Assembly (NCBI RefSeq): GCF_001949145.1
Contig: NW_019091570.1
Location: 99,452-163,451 of the forward strand
Direction of reading: 5' to 3'
DNA from: Acanthaster planci
Lineage: Eukaryota > Echinodermata > Asteroidea > Valvatida > Acanthasteridae
DNA length: 64,000 nucleotides
Shown here in pieces: positions 22,441 to 33,951 of the stretch; the first letter of the stretch is position 1; every line of letters begins with the position of its first letter. The translations under genes and the position numbers were made by a program. The notes below the pieces were generated by a model that saw only the letters and a list, made by a program, of their open reading frames with translations, was not told where the DNA came from and searched no databases.

Positions 22441-25060
22441 GAGCTCTGTGGAGTTGTGTTGTCTTCTGAGTTGTGAGTGTAAATCTGATGTATGACCACT
22501 GGTGGTTGGGGATCTACCTCAGGTGTACCTTGTGCGATCGGTTTGTGTGGTGCATGTTCTCAGTTGCCGAAGCTGCCAATTATATCAGATCTCTTTGAAG
22601 ATAGGGGGATTGTTAGTCTTGTTTATTTAAGAAGTGGTGGATTATAGGGTTAGGGAACCAATGTGAACCAGTTAATTTAGGAATTAGTGGAGCTTAGACT
22701 AGGACGATGTGCCTTTATTCCATGCTTGTTGGCATAGTGACGGTTGGTTGCAGTTCTGGTCTGGGAGCTTGCTTTCCTCGTTGAGGTTACTTGGGTGTAG
22801 GTTTCTGTTAGAGTCTGGTGTAGACTATTATAATCGCCTTCTTAACTTACCTGTGTCATTTCATAATAACTTAAAGTGAGTGAGGGTTATTAGTCACCTT
22901 GAACCTTGTCGCAGTTTTGGAACTGTGTTGCTTCGTAAGGCTGTAGAGATTATTGTTATATAAGTCTACCCTGTTGTGTTGTATAATTGCAAGTGTAACC
23001 AGAGTGACAAGGCTACAAAAAAATTAAGTCAGTGACTCAAATCTTTCTTACGAAAGATTAAAAAGATTTTTTCTCTCCCTGTCGCAATGTAGGTTCACAT
23101 TGTACAATTGGATGCGACTATGTGTATATCAAAAATAAACGACAGCTTTATAAGTTATATACGTCGGTCATCTGTGAGAGATAAAAAGATCGAAAATCTA
23201 CATGAGCCTTTCAGCCGTATCCCATCGTGTACATGATTAACAACTTGGCAAACATACAGTTCATAAATACTAAGCTGTCAGTGCACATATATGTACATGT
23301 ATTAAATGGGTTACACTGATCATACTCAATACATGGCCAATCATATTTATAACTGGCTCTGGAAAAAAGGTGTATACTGTAATTTTTTCAGTAATCTTGT
23401 TTTAACCTTCAATTAGAAAGAGTAACTTAAATATGATACATCAATACAAAGAGTTTATTTCGGCATTTTAATAAAAAAATGTACAATTAAGAGTGTTGAG
23501 GATTTCTATTAATTTCCACAGTGCAGGGTTCTTTAAAAAGGCCTGTAACTCAAGAGTGGCTCTGGCGACTTATTACCAATTTTTGCAGAGTGGGTCACAT
23601 TTCCATCTGCAATTTAACCAAGAATAGCTCTAATCAAGAGATAAATTATCCGATTGATGTACATGTATAGACCTTATGACGTTACATTCGAGGGCATTTC
23701 CTTATTCCACTAAGGCAAGCTTGAGTAAACCAATTTTGTGCATTCATTGTAACAAAATTAAAATGACAACAGATGGCCTTCTAAGACACCAACAACGTAC
23801 AACCCCTATATGTACGTAAGTTCAGACGATATACTCAGCATTACAGGGTGTTAATGTACCTCCGGACTAAATGAGACCTAAACCTTAAACCTGGTCAATA
23901 CGTAGGTCACATTATTAAAAAATGTGCATAACCCAAGTAAATGTCAAGCATTATAATAAGATGTTTACACAATGTAAGCACATGTATGCTAAGTGTGATC
24001 ATTCCCAAACTTGGGTGATAAATTATGTAAAAAAGTCTGACAAGTATTTAAGAAACAGATTGATATCTATGACCTGGTGTGGGTGTTGCCTTGCAGAATT
24101 TCCCCTCACCCAAAAGTAGTATTTCAAGAAGACTGAGCAAACTTCTAATACTGTAAATGTTTACATTCCTCGTACGGAATTGCCCAAATGCTAACTCAGT
24201 GCTTTGTCTGTATGATACGTCGAACATGGTATATATTTAACTTGAAATATTAAAAGATCGCAAGTTTGTTGTACTCACCTACCAAAGCAGTCCCTTATTC
24301 CACATGCCTCAAGACGACACTCCATCAAATGCGGTTGGAAATACGGTTGGCCAAGGTGAATGTATAACTGATTAAAAAGGCCTTACACTATCGTAAGTTA
24401 GACATGTTGGACGTGAAGTCCAAAGGAAAAGTGTATTTAGATGTTGCTCGGTCTACATGACGATGGCAAGTGACACCCAAGAATGCACACATCGCAACAA
24501 GGAAACTAACTAAGAGTCCCCAGAATGCAGGACAGCCATTGTTTGGAAAACGTGGCTATGGTGTGACAATAAGTCACCTGAAAATACCAGTTGCAAATTT
24601 GTGCAGGATATCCAGCTTCGAACAAAGAAGATTATTGTTAACCGGTACCCGCGGTACTGAGACGCCAGTGTCGCGCGAAATCACTGCCCATGCGAAATCA
24701 CCAGTCATTCACACCCTTATTTCCATTAAAGAACAGCGCGAGTCACGTGAGAAAAACCCATCCAAAAAGAGGGAAAAGGGGACGAGATTCCATACCGGAC
24801 ATATTAACAGGACATCAGTAAAGACGTGCAGTCTAAATACATAAAAAAAATTTCACCTATTGGTGGCGCTATTAACAAAGCACATTGTCATGCAGCAAAT
24901 CACCTGTACCAGGTTACTTACAGTGTGGAATGTGCACCAAGCATAAAAATATAAGTGCCAGGCAGTGTACAGTCTGGCTGGTCACACAAGGATTGTATTT
25001 ACTTGTATGGTCAAGACTCATCGGTTATAAGCCATCAGTAGATTATTTATTTAGACTTGA

Positions 25061-25120
25061 GGGTTACCCTGATCGCTGTCAGGGTTACCCTGATCACTGT
25101 TAGGGTTACCCTAGTGTAGG
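25061..25120. repeat. three 21-bp units with GGGTTACCCT
   Basis: GGGTTACCCT starts at 25061, 25082 and 25103, separated by GATC(G/A)CTGT(C/T)A. The core is palindromic. It is too short for a telomeric tract. Confidence 0.8.
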
Positions 25121-25477
25121 TTAAGGATAGGGTTGATTAATCACGTTTGTGGTGCAGTTGACCCTGTGAGGATAACTTTGTGTATAACTAATTGTTGTTG
25201 TATATAAAGGCTACCTGAGCTCTGACATTGAATAAACCAATCATATAATTGCCTTAGAAATCACTGGTCACCATGAGATTTAGTTCAGTCCTGTATTACT
25301 TGTATTGACATTAATTGTAATCTTTATTGACATTGGAAGCAATTACTTAATCACAGAGTAGTGGTAAACTTCCACCAAACGAACAGCCCTAAGGCATAAT
25401 CCACCGTTCGTTAACTGATATCCCCCGTTGCGTTTAGATAGCCACTCATTCTTGCGTAAGGTTTAATAAATATATTT

Positions 25478-27180
25478 GTGGGGTTAGGCCAGGTCAATTC
25501 TATCTCTGATCAGGCCAGTCTGCTGGTCTGCCACAAAATCGGCGGTGGTGTGGATTTGATTCCTCAAAAAAAGTGGAATCGCGACTCTGATTCCCGATTT
25601 GGAATCGATTCTACCCGATTCCAGCATGGATTTGCCCAAGCCTGTCCTAAAGCCAGACAGCTAGCCTCGGCCTGTGAGCATCAGTCCTGGGTGGTCACCC
25701 GTTATGACCGCATTCAGCGTGGAGACAGACCTCAGAATTAAAGGGAGTTTTTAAGATTCTTAATCGGATTTGAGAGGGACTGGACTGCCAAATTATAAGA
25801 GATCTCTTGGCTTCAATACCAAGAGGTGTCAAGCCATCATTGACGCTCACAGGGCCTAAACACAGTACAAATCCATGGGCCATCCTTCATGCTTTTTGAA
25901 AACTGGGCACAGCAATCTTGGATTTTGCCAACAATACGTTAATGAGGATACTCTCTGTTCACTTTGTGCACACGGAACAGAAACGATGTTATTTTTAAAA
26001 GATCATGTCACCTCATCTTTGATTCTCTTGGGTTCTGCTAGTCAGAGCCTCGCCTTGGCTTGTCAGCGTGCTTTTGATGATCTTCTTGACCATCAATTCG
26101 AGTCCCTGAAGAAGAAAGCACCTTCAATGAAGTTTTCCATGGAGGAAATCTTGTGAAAGAAATAATGTAGGCTGAGAGAGCCAGTAAGTTGGCAACTAAA
26201 GTCACAAAAGGGGCCTCTTTGTCAAGTCTTTCTTCCAGAGGGGAAAATTTTTTCCCGGACTACTTGGTAGTTATCTGGCAATTCTGAGGGTCACGTTCTC
26301 TTCACAGTGGGCGCTCATTCTGGTGGTATTCCGTCTAGCTTCGGGAATTTTAAGCAGTACATGTGGTCTGCTCAAAGTATGCCCAAGGCTACCCACACCA
26401 ATGAAGAAAAGTAGGAAAAAAAGTAGATTGTTTACCTCAGACAGCTTGTCTGATGTTGTTTTGTTCATCGCTGGAGAACTCTCATTCAAGACAGTTCTTC
26501 AGACTGTTCAAGGCTGCAGAATAGATTTTCTTCAGCTACTGGAAAGAGTACTGGTCACTCGTTTCATTTCTTCAAATCAAGAAGAGATTGTTCATACAGA
26601 AGTTGTTAGAGAAAGGTTCTGTTACACTGGAAGCACCAGTGGATGACCAATTTATTTCTTCCTATTTTTAATCCCCATGAAGTCGGGAACTCCAGCCTAT
26701 AATAAACTTGCATCCTCTAAATGCGTTCGTAGCTTATCACCGCTTCAAGATGGAGAGATTAAAATTGGCAAAGGATCTGTTACATCAAGGGGATATTCTG
26801 GGGTGAATAGACCTCAAGGATACATACTTCATGATACCAATTCACAAGGATCATCGCAAGTACATGTATCTACATTTCATTGGGGAAAAATCAAATATTC
26901 CAGTTTGCATGCATTCCATTAGGCCTTTCCAGTGCTCCGCAAACATTCACATAAGTCCTGAAGCAGGTTGTTGCACACCTCCACCAGATGGGAATTTGTT
27001 GTTTTGTTTACCTTGGTGACATTCTGATTCTCGGCAAATCGTCCAATGAATGCAGGGGCAATTTGATAACAACAGTCGACCTTCCTCAGGATCAAGCAGT
27101 GGAACGGCCAGGCTCTGCTAGACCCAGTTCCAGACATCATCATCCAAACAGGTGCATCACTCCAAAGTTGGAGTGAGAAA
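25478..27180 (+). mobile_element. DIRS-like fragment: gag C-terminus and RT
   Basis: At 25980-26250 the text HVTSSLILLGSASQSLALAC, followed by a helical Leu-rich part, fits the C-terminal part of DIRS gag. A Phe/Pro-rich link follows. At 26480-27110 the RT is legible across frames: YFMIPIHKDHRKYMYLHF at about 26825-26880, GLSSAPQTFT at about 26925, and LHQMGICCFVYLGDILILGK at about 26980-27045. The catalytic box is YLGD instead of YLDD, so the enzyme is dead. The recombinase part is absent. The left limit is uncertain; 25478-25740 is assigned by continuity only. Confidence 0.7.
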
Positions 27181-27237
27181 CAATGCAGGGGTTGCTAGTC
27201 AATTGAGGAACTGTCCATAGTATGATACAGCCCACTG

Positions 27238-27545
27238 AAAAATTAATATCTCCCCGATGCAAATTCATCTTTCAAAATCATTGTCCACTGTTCCCACTGC
27301 TACATCTGACTTGCACCAGCTAGCTGACTGTGGCATGTTTGATGGTTGAGTGGTCAAGACATGTGCATTAGAAAGCAGAAGATCATGGGTTCGAGTCCCA
27401 CCCGAACCAAGCTTGCTTTTTTTCTCACAAGCTCTCAGGTGTATACACTGAGCATTCAGTGTTTATAATTTATGTCGGGTAGGGCAAAACCCCAAAATTA
27501 ATATCTTCCCGATGCAAATTCATCGTTAGAAATAATTGTTCACAG
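27238..27545 (+). mobile_element. tRNA-like SINE head between direct repeats
   Basis: A polymerase III A-box-like TGGTTGAGTGG (27343-27353) and B-box GGTTCGAGTCC (27388-27398) lie 34 bases apart in a tRNA-Ser-like layout. No acceptor or anticodon stem forms properly, so it is a tRNA-derived element and not a tRNA gene. It lies between two copies of AAAATTAATATC(T)CCCGATGC-type sequence, at 27238-27269 and 27494-27524, which extend with lower similarity for about 20 more bases. The repeats are long for a target-site duplication. Confidence 0.55.
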
Positions 27546-27887
27546 TGTATCAATTAAAATTATTCATTTCGAAATGGTTTAAAAGTTATTTTCTGTCCAA
27601 AATTCCCCTGTTTCAAAACCCTTTTACTTTCAGTGGAACATTTGAGGTTCTTTGATTATTATAATAATACATTTCAAAATGCTGATGTTGCACAAACAGT
27701 GGATTGGAAAAGCAGACAGTATGTTACTTCAGCTTCCAGGCTTCGGCAAGATGGTCTCTTACTTCGTTTTTAATCATTGTAAATTGAATTCATTTTGAAA
27801 ATTGTTTTAAACATAATTATTCTCTTAAGTTCCAAAATCCACCTCTTTAGGGAGGTCAAGTTAGCTTCTTTGATCTACAGTGCTCTA

Positions 27888-28024
27888 TCTAACCAAACAG
27901 TCACTACATATGCAAATTTTCCATGCGCGTATTATTCATTAACTGAAAAGATTTGATCACCTGTAGTGTACCTGACCTCCCACAATGCAGCGTGGCCTCG
28001 CCACCATGATCGTCCTTCTTTTCT
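27888..28024 (+). repeat. DIRS left inverted terminal repeat
   Basis: It begins at the AACCAAACAGTCACTACATATGC boundary and runs through ATTATTCATT, AAAAGATTTGATCACCTGT and CACAATGCAGCGTGGCCTC to CGTCCTTCTT. Its reverse complement is found at 33774-33907 with roughly 85-90 percent identity by eye. Confidence 0.9.
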
Positions 28025-30002
28025 CAGCACCGTAACGTAATGGACGTGTCTTTCGAGGCATCTTCGATTTTTCGAGCTTCCATTTTCGCTACATGGTTCT
28101 GTGTCGATTTGATCACCTTTCCTTCCTTTGTAAATGAAGTATAACCTGGATTTTATCCATTTATTGATTTTTTTGTGTTCTTTCTTCATTTTCTTGTATG
28201 TGCACCCTGCATGTGTTTAACATCAGTACTATGAGGTTCGTTCCAGCTACGCTGTGTCTACCCTACCAGTGAATTATAGGCCTTAGCCGGTTGAATTCAG
28301 CTGGTCTCTGTCAGGATCTGTCATACTCCCCTGTCTTCTCCGTCATCCAGGGGGTTCCAGTCAGAATCTGGCCAGGCCCCTGGTTCGTGTGGCCCCACAG
28401 AGCTGATGGGGAAGCTGCGTGGTCAACTGCAGAAGACCAGATCAGGGACACTGCCAGAATCTGGCAAGGACTATGTCTCCTTAGGCAATTGCTAGCCTGG
28501 CGAGCCAGCGAGGACTCCCAGAGAGTACCCCATCAGACGTCTCCAGGGCCCGTCCCGCCATCATCGTGAGGTACGCCTCACCTTTCGCCCGACATGGCCC
28601 AGAGGAATCCACACAGCGTTCCAGCCAGCACTCCCCGGCAACACCGAAGAGTGCCTCCCGCTGTTCGACATCGGCCTAGAACACTACTTCTCCAGCGGCC
28701 CCCTCTCGCCCATATACCAAAGTCATCGGGCTGGGCTCCCCGCAAGTGCCGTGGCCTGCCCCGCCTGGTGCGCCGTCGAGCCATGACACCCCGACTCCCG
28801 CAAGCGGAGCTTAACAGACTTTTACGCCCGTGCCTTCAAGCCGCTTTAGCCCATCTGCGCCTCCGGCTTTCCACTGGATATCAACGGGTCATAGGACGTC
28901 ATTTCCCCTGGTCCCTCTACCCGGGATTCTGCAGTTCCTGTTGACCTCGACCGGGAACGCACCCAGGCGTTCTGCCTCTCGCGGCCCCATCTGCCACCTC
29001 TGCTGCCGGGCCGCCCGCCGTCGGGGCTTTAAGCCATCGCAGCCCATCTGTGACTCAGGCTTTCAACTAGACATCATTGAGCCTCTTCTCTATTGGGCCC
29101 TCTGTCAGTAATTCTGCAGTTCCCGCTGACCTCGACCGGGAATGCACCCTAGGCGTTTTGCCTCCCGTGACCCCGTCTGCTACTTCTGCTGTTGAGTCAC
29201 CCGCCACCGGAAAATGCAAGCGCTTCTCATCTTTATCGAATTCCTAGACAACCACGAACATACCTCTGTGGCTTGAATGTCGGCTTTCCAGTCCATCAAT
29301 TAAGTTCCGACCTCCATCGCTCGCCGCTTTGGCATTAGACTGCCATCAGCCTCCACCGCCCCGGACTCGTTTCTGGCGGACCAGGCCCTTCAGCCCTCTC
29401 TGGCCGCAAGCCATGGTTACATCGTGCAGGGTTCCACACTGGAATCGCACCAGCCAGGCGTACTCCCTCGGGAGCAGGCCGCTCCCCACAGGGCTGCGCA
29501 CGGCTCAGAACAAGGCACTGCCATGTCCCCGACTGGCCAACCAGCATTGTCTTCCGAAAAGAATGAAGTTGATTTCCTCAGCGCCGTCCGATTGGCGCTT
29601 CTGTCTTCTTCAGCGAGACATGATTCAAGTGCTCAGCACGGCCTGCCATTAGCCGCTCGCCAGAGGAAGACATCAGCTGCGACTTGTTTGAATGACATAG
29701 TACAACTGGAATCTTCTGGGCGATTTTTCCAAAACTCCAAGTTGATCGTTCATGCGTGGAGATATTCTAGTCTCTAGCCAAAACTTTGCACGCATCCAAG
29801 TTCACTCCAGCGTGACGATCCTCGCCAACTACCCATTATTCTACAGGCACCTTCAGTTCTTGACTATAGCATAGCATTATTTCAGTCAAAGCAAAGTCAC
29901 CGTGTCTTTGGTTGAAGATAACACCAATTTTATCGGCGTCCTCGCCGCCTATGACATATTCCAGATTCACGATCCTCCGTCAGCCTCCCTTCCAGAGGAA
30001 GA

Positions 30003-30027
30003 NNNNNNNNNNNNNNNNNNNNNNNNN
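30003..30027. other. assembly gap (25 N)
   Basis: A run of 25 N. The 145 bases before it (29858-30002) recur at 30382-30528, and the block between (30028-30380) is a copy of 20958-21313. The join is therefore suspect. Confidence 0.98.
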
Positions 30028-30380
30028 GTGCAGCAAAGACTTTGAAGTCAATAGCCTCATGACAAGGAAGGGGTGATGTAGAGGGCCCAATGGATAGGCA
30101 CATTCAGGAACATGGCAAGCATGTTAGTCCTCCAATATGTCTTAAGTAAGCCATACTTCGTCTATAAACAAGAAATGCCCTTTACTGCCTATTCAAACTT
30201 GCTTAAACTACAAGCAAAGAATGGATCTGATGTATGGCCAATCCTGTCTTTTAGATCAGACCAAGCATGCAGGAGGTGTGTTAAATAATTAGTTTGCAGT
30301 TATGCAATGAATTTGTACAGTTTTGATTTGAAAAAGGTATACAACTTGCAACTTTTAAAACCGTGACCATGAAGTTTCAT
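30028..30380. repeat. 355-bp segment, copy B, inside DIRS element beside the gap
   Basis: Near-identical to 20958-21313 (differences such as GATGTAG for GATGTGG and CAATATG for CAACATG). It ends exactly where the duplicated DIRS sequence resumes. A misjoined read or haplotype contig is more likely than a real insertion. Confidence 0.85.
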
Positions 30381-31800
30381 GTTCTTGACTATAGCATAGC
30401 ATTATTTCAGTCAAAGCAAAGTCACCGTGTCTTTGGTTGAAGATAACACCAATTTTATCGGCGTCCTCGCCGCCTATGACATATTCCAGATTCACGATCC
30501 TCCATCAGCCTCCCTTCCAGAGGAAGGCACCGACCACGCCCGTGCCAGTCAACCGACAGCCCCACGTCTTGAGATACTTCTTGCTATGGGGCTCCCATTC
30601 GCGAAGTTGGCTCTTCGCCTTAGCGGACTGCTCCTGGAGCAGTCCCGGGCAACATCTCCTTGTCGCCTTCCCTTTATCTAGGGCCTTCAAGCAGAACGTC
30701 TTGGAGACATCTGCTCTGTTGAACACAGTGGGACATTGTTATAACAGGGTCCTTGGAACTTTACAAGTTCCTTATGTTATCAGTTATGGAAAATACAAAT
30801 GCGACCTAGCTAGCCTCCAACATACATGTATCTACTGCATGGGCATCCATAAGTAATCCACACGGTAGCACTTTCCAAACCAACTTCCTGGATTGTTGCC
30901 CTGGTAAATACGCCATCAGATGCGGACCCCCCCCCCTAAAAAAATCCTGAGGCTCCGTCAAAGCCTTCTGGAGCTACTCTGGCTACCACCGGTAGGCCCG
31001 CCCAGGCCACGGGGAAGTGAGTCCACGCTTTATCTGATGATCTCTAATGACCGCCACAAGTCTAAACCTACCGGCATTCGAGACTACGGTACCAGGCACC
31101 AAGATAACAAACAAATAACATTTCCAGGCAGTCTTCCTATCTTTTTCAGTTCTGTCACGGTAAATTTGTCATCATGACGCCGACCTACTACTGCAGAGGC
31201 AGTCTGCATCCCCAGACATCAGAACCTAACATTTTTCAAGCCATTTTGATTTGTACACACCCCTTGACACCCCGTTATCCCGGGGTTCCCCAAGGGGCCC
31301 TGCAGGAGAATTTTACGAATCTATTTTCACTGCGTCTCTCGACGTACAATCCTGCGATCAGCAGAACAACCGTTTTGTGGCCCCACTTATGTGTCGCCAT
31401 GTGAGCACAGGTATTCTACTGTGCAGCCCAACCATAATGCACAGTGCACACTGTTCAAAACATGTTCGCTTCAAAGTGGGCTAGTCCAAAAATCTGTTTA
31501 CTTTAACTGTTACGAGGTCTGTCAGTAGTAGGTCTGCTGTGAGTCACCCATTTTGTTGGAATAGTTTCGCGGGCTTTCTCTTCCGATATAAATGCTCAGC
31601 ATGATCGAAACGAAGAGAGAGAATTCTGCTAGACCCTATTCTTTTCTGAAATGAATGCATGTACTTTGTTAGTGCTTAACCTGATTTCGGACATCGAAAT
31701 GGTTTTGTTTTGTTTTTTGTCTGCGGAGATTTTCTTTGAGCGTAAATTACTCGCAGTTTCATCCAGTTAAGGTTAACATGTATTTTTCACAGAGAGAGTT

Positions 31801-32390
31801 GCTCCGTCGCAAACGTCATGCGGCCTGACTCCTCTACGCCAGCCATTTATTTTTCACTCATGGGTGAAAATGATCAAAGTTTCCCATCGCAGTCGGGACG
31901 CCGGCAGCCACACTGGGTACGGAACACTGCTTACCTTCAATTGGACATGAATGTCTTCGACACCCTTCTGCATATTCAGGTGTTATACACTGCTGCTAAA
32001 GACAACTTATGCATAGCAAGCCTTTTTGTTAGGAACTCCTTGCTCGATAAAGACTGACACCAACTTTATCTAGGTTACATGGAGTCTTTGTCTCGGTCTC
32101 TGACCTATTTTATTTCTTCTCCTCTTATCGAGGTTATTCCTTTGATGAGAAAAGATAGTTTTCCTTCCTGCCCAGACCTCACTACAGTCATGCAAAAGAC
32201 TCTGAATGATAGTGTCATCTCTGTCTTTGAGTATGTCTTGCGGCTTTCTTGCCTCTTTTTTTTCACATTGCCAACCAAATTAATGGAAAGGACAAGGGAT
32301 CATGCAGTTAACCTACAGACGATCCACATGTTAGGGTCCAATGACGTAATGGTGGACACACTCTCCCGAGGATGATAGAGCAGCCTTACA
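31801..32390 (+). pseudogene. DIRS RNase H remnant
   Basis: In the frame ending 32375 the text IHMLGSNDVMVDTLSRG corresponds to the RNase H C-terminal motif of DIRS elements (usually I-H-x-P-G-x-x-N-x-x-A-D-x-L-S-R-G). Upstream frames (31818-32057) carry DMNVFDTLLHIQVL-like text where the INVLEL motif is expected. The domain is degenerate and the RT palm upstream is not recognisable. Confidence 0.6.
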
Positions 32391-32589
32391 TCAATCTCTT
32401 CGCTTCCTCACTATTAACTTCCCACAATCTTCTTCTTTGGCGGGACTCTCTAGCAGCCATGGCCGCATGGGACGTCATCTGCCCACCTTTCAAATATGTG
32501 ACAGCAGATTTTAGCATTGTTTTACGTGCGTCGATAGTCAGGCTTTAGCTCCAGCTAACCCTCCTGCGAGTGCTATAACAGACTTCCTT

Positions 32590-33500
32590 GTGTACATGTA
32601 CTGCTTTCACTTGGAGCTACAAGTACTGTATCTACAGGTCAGCCCTAGCTGCCATACACATTGGTTTCAAAATCGGTAACTGCCCTTAACAACATGACAT
32701 TCCATCACCTCTTTTGTGATATGCTTATCCACTGTTCCGTTGTTGGGAAATAGGTCTGGTCATAAGGCCTAAGCTAGGTTCTGGAGATACTTTCCGGTAC
32801 TTCTTTGAACCCTAAATGACGACTGCCTTACACACACCTGTGTCAGGTTGGCCTTTCTCCTGAAAATGGTTAAGTCCTGAGGAGGCAGCAAACTATTGGC
32901 TCTCCCCATTGCCAAAGGCTGTCTGTGTATGGAGCCACATGATGTTCACCTCATTCCTTCGATCGGTTTTCTCACTAAGGATCAGACTCCCTCACCCGAT
33001 CTGTCTCATATCTTTACACTCTCCGCCTCCTCACATCCTGGGGATGATGCGGATAAACTTTGGGGGCCTGTTCATGTCCTGAAGTGGTACCTGACTAAAA
33101 GGATAGCTTGAAAGGGACAATATTAACCCCATCGCTTATCACTTTCATGAGAACACACCGTTCAGCGGTGTCAGTTCACTATTGCCTGCTGGACGGCTTC
33201 GGCCATTAGATTTGCTAATCCAGTCTGGCCTTAAGCTCTGATGAACATAGTCATTATTACATCAGGGTTCATGACGTACGAGCAGGATCTGGATCTTTGT
33301 CTTACTCTCAAGATGTTGCCATTGCAGACTTTTGCAAAACTGCCTGTTGGAAGTCTCCTTCTACCTCCTGCAACTTGAGGGATGTCCTGCAAATTGACAT
33401 CGCAAATGGCAGGATCATCCTGCTGTCCGCAGCGCAGAGGTCAAAGGGACCTCCTGAAGGACAGACAAGAAGTCGTTGTGAAGTTCCTTTACCATTTCTC
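32590..33500 (+). pseudogene. DIRS tyrosine recombinase, decayed
   Basis: The recombinase integrates the circular DIRS DNA. Core-binding text near 32600-32690 (LELQVLYLQVSPSCHTHWF) precedes the catalytic part. The frame 32896-33111 has SIGFLTKDQTPSP and the landmark DKLWGPVHVLKWYLTKR. A later frame at 33260-33400 has VHDVRAGSGSLSYSQDVAIA with the His-x-x-Arg pair, then ACWKSPSTSCNLRDVL. The nucleophilic Tyr expected just before LRDV is Asn here (AAC, 33372-33374). Together with stops and a frameshift, this copy is inactive. Motif order and spacing are typical of DIRS recombinases. Confidence 0.8.
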
Positions 33501-33628
33501 AAATTTATACCTTCCTCTTTATACTTAATAATAATACTTTATAATATATAACTTTTATAGGTAAAAGTGTATTCTCGCCATTAGATGTGTCATCACCAAA
33601 CTCCCCCCACCTAGACTGGTGCTACTCT

Positions 33629-33725
33629 GCATATGTAGTGACTGTTTGGGTAGGTAGAGTGCCGTAGACTCCTTCCCCACATTAAGTGTGGTTGGGTCTA
33701 CTAGATAATACCTACCCAAACAGTC
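33629..33725 (+). repeat. DIRS internal complementary region
   Basis: Left half (33629-33668, GCATATGTAGTGACTGTTTG then GTAGAGTGCCGTAGA) is complementary to the left terminus (27871-27914). Right half (about 33668-33725, CTTCCCCACATTAAGTGTGG, then GGGTCTACTAG, then ACCTACCCAAACAGTC) is complementary to the right end (33896-33951). A head-to-tail copy of both ends in one place is the defining ICR layout. Confidence 0.85.
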
Positions 33726-33773
33726 CTCTCCCGCCCGTCCTCCCCACCCTGGCTCCGACCTTTTGAGCTGCTT

Positions 33774-33907
33774 TCAAAAAGGATGATCATGGCAGTGAGG
33801 CCACGCTGCATTGTGAGAGGTCAGGGTGCACCACAGGTGATCAAATCTTTTCAGCGAATGAATAATACATGCATGGTAAATTTGCATATGTAGTGACTGT
33901 TTGGGTA
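33774..33907 (+). repeat. DIRS right inverted terminal repeat
   Basis: Reverse complement of 27888-28024: it contains GAGGCCACGCTGCATTGTGA, ACAGGTGATCAAATCTTTTC and TTTGCATATGTAGTGACTG. The similarity ends at the GTTTGGGTAG junction, after which the right-terminal extension (33908-33951) pairs with the ICR. Confidence 0.9.
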
Positions 33908-33951
33908 GGTATTCTCTAGTAGACCCAACCCACACTTAATGTGGGGAAGGA

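Larger units (their letters stand above)
21314..25477. other. intron, no recognised gene
   Basis: I recognise no gene. A promoter-like patch lies at 22340-22440 (listed separately). The region 22900-24300 is AT-rich. The plus-strand frame 24470-24844 encodes 124 residues, rich in Lys/Arg/Thr, with no motif; it starts at an alternative codon and is probably chance. Three 21-bp units with GGGTTACCCT occur at 25061-25120. Confidence 0.4.
28280..30860 (+). pseudogene. DIRS gag-like region, GC-rich and broken
   Basis: This stretch is clearly GC-richer than its surroundings (28.3-30.0 kb). No long frame is open. A plus-strand frame shared with the 17.4-19.6 kb copy is visible in pieces (for example LFDIGLEHYFSSGPLSP near 28660, and SLVEDNTNFIGVL near 30430). 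By position, between left ITR and pol, it should be gag, but I see no zinc knuckle or capsid motif to prove it. The segment 29858-30002 is repeated at 30382-30528 around the N gap. Confidence 0.45.
27871..33951 (+). mobile_element. complete but decayed DIRS retrotransposon with ITRs and ICR
   Basis: DIRS elements replicate through a circular intermediate that is restored from an internal complementary region (ICR) and integrated by a tyrosine recombinase. All structural marks are here: left inverted terminal repeat (27888-28024), right one (33774-33907), and an ICR (33629-33725). The two halves of the ICR are complementary to the left terminus and the right terminus. In between are a GC-rich gag-like region (28.28-30.8 kb), an RNase H remnant (about 31.8-32.4 kb) and a tyrosine recombinase (32.6-33.5 kb). 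The RT is mostly missing. A 25-N gap and an extra duplicated block interrupt the gag-like part; both may be assembly errors. All frames are broken. Confidence 0.85.

Noticed and set aside
24470-24844. 124-residue basic open frame
   Set aside because: Starts at a non-ATG codon and shows no domain or neighbouring structure; it can be explained by chance.
25061-25120. Telomere-like GGGTTA units
   Set aside because: Only three 21-bp units with a palindromic core, not a TTAGGG tract.
27338-27410. Possible functional tRNA-Ser gene
   Set aside because: A and B boxes are present but acceptor and anticodon stems do not pair, so it is a tRNA-derived repeat.
30720-30780. Pogo-like terminal text (ACATTGTTATAACAGGGTCCTTGG) in the DIRS element and at 19560
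   Set aside because: Present in both DIRS copies at the same place but no second inverted end was found, so a nested MITE is not supported.
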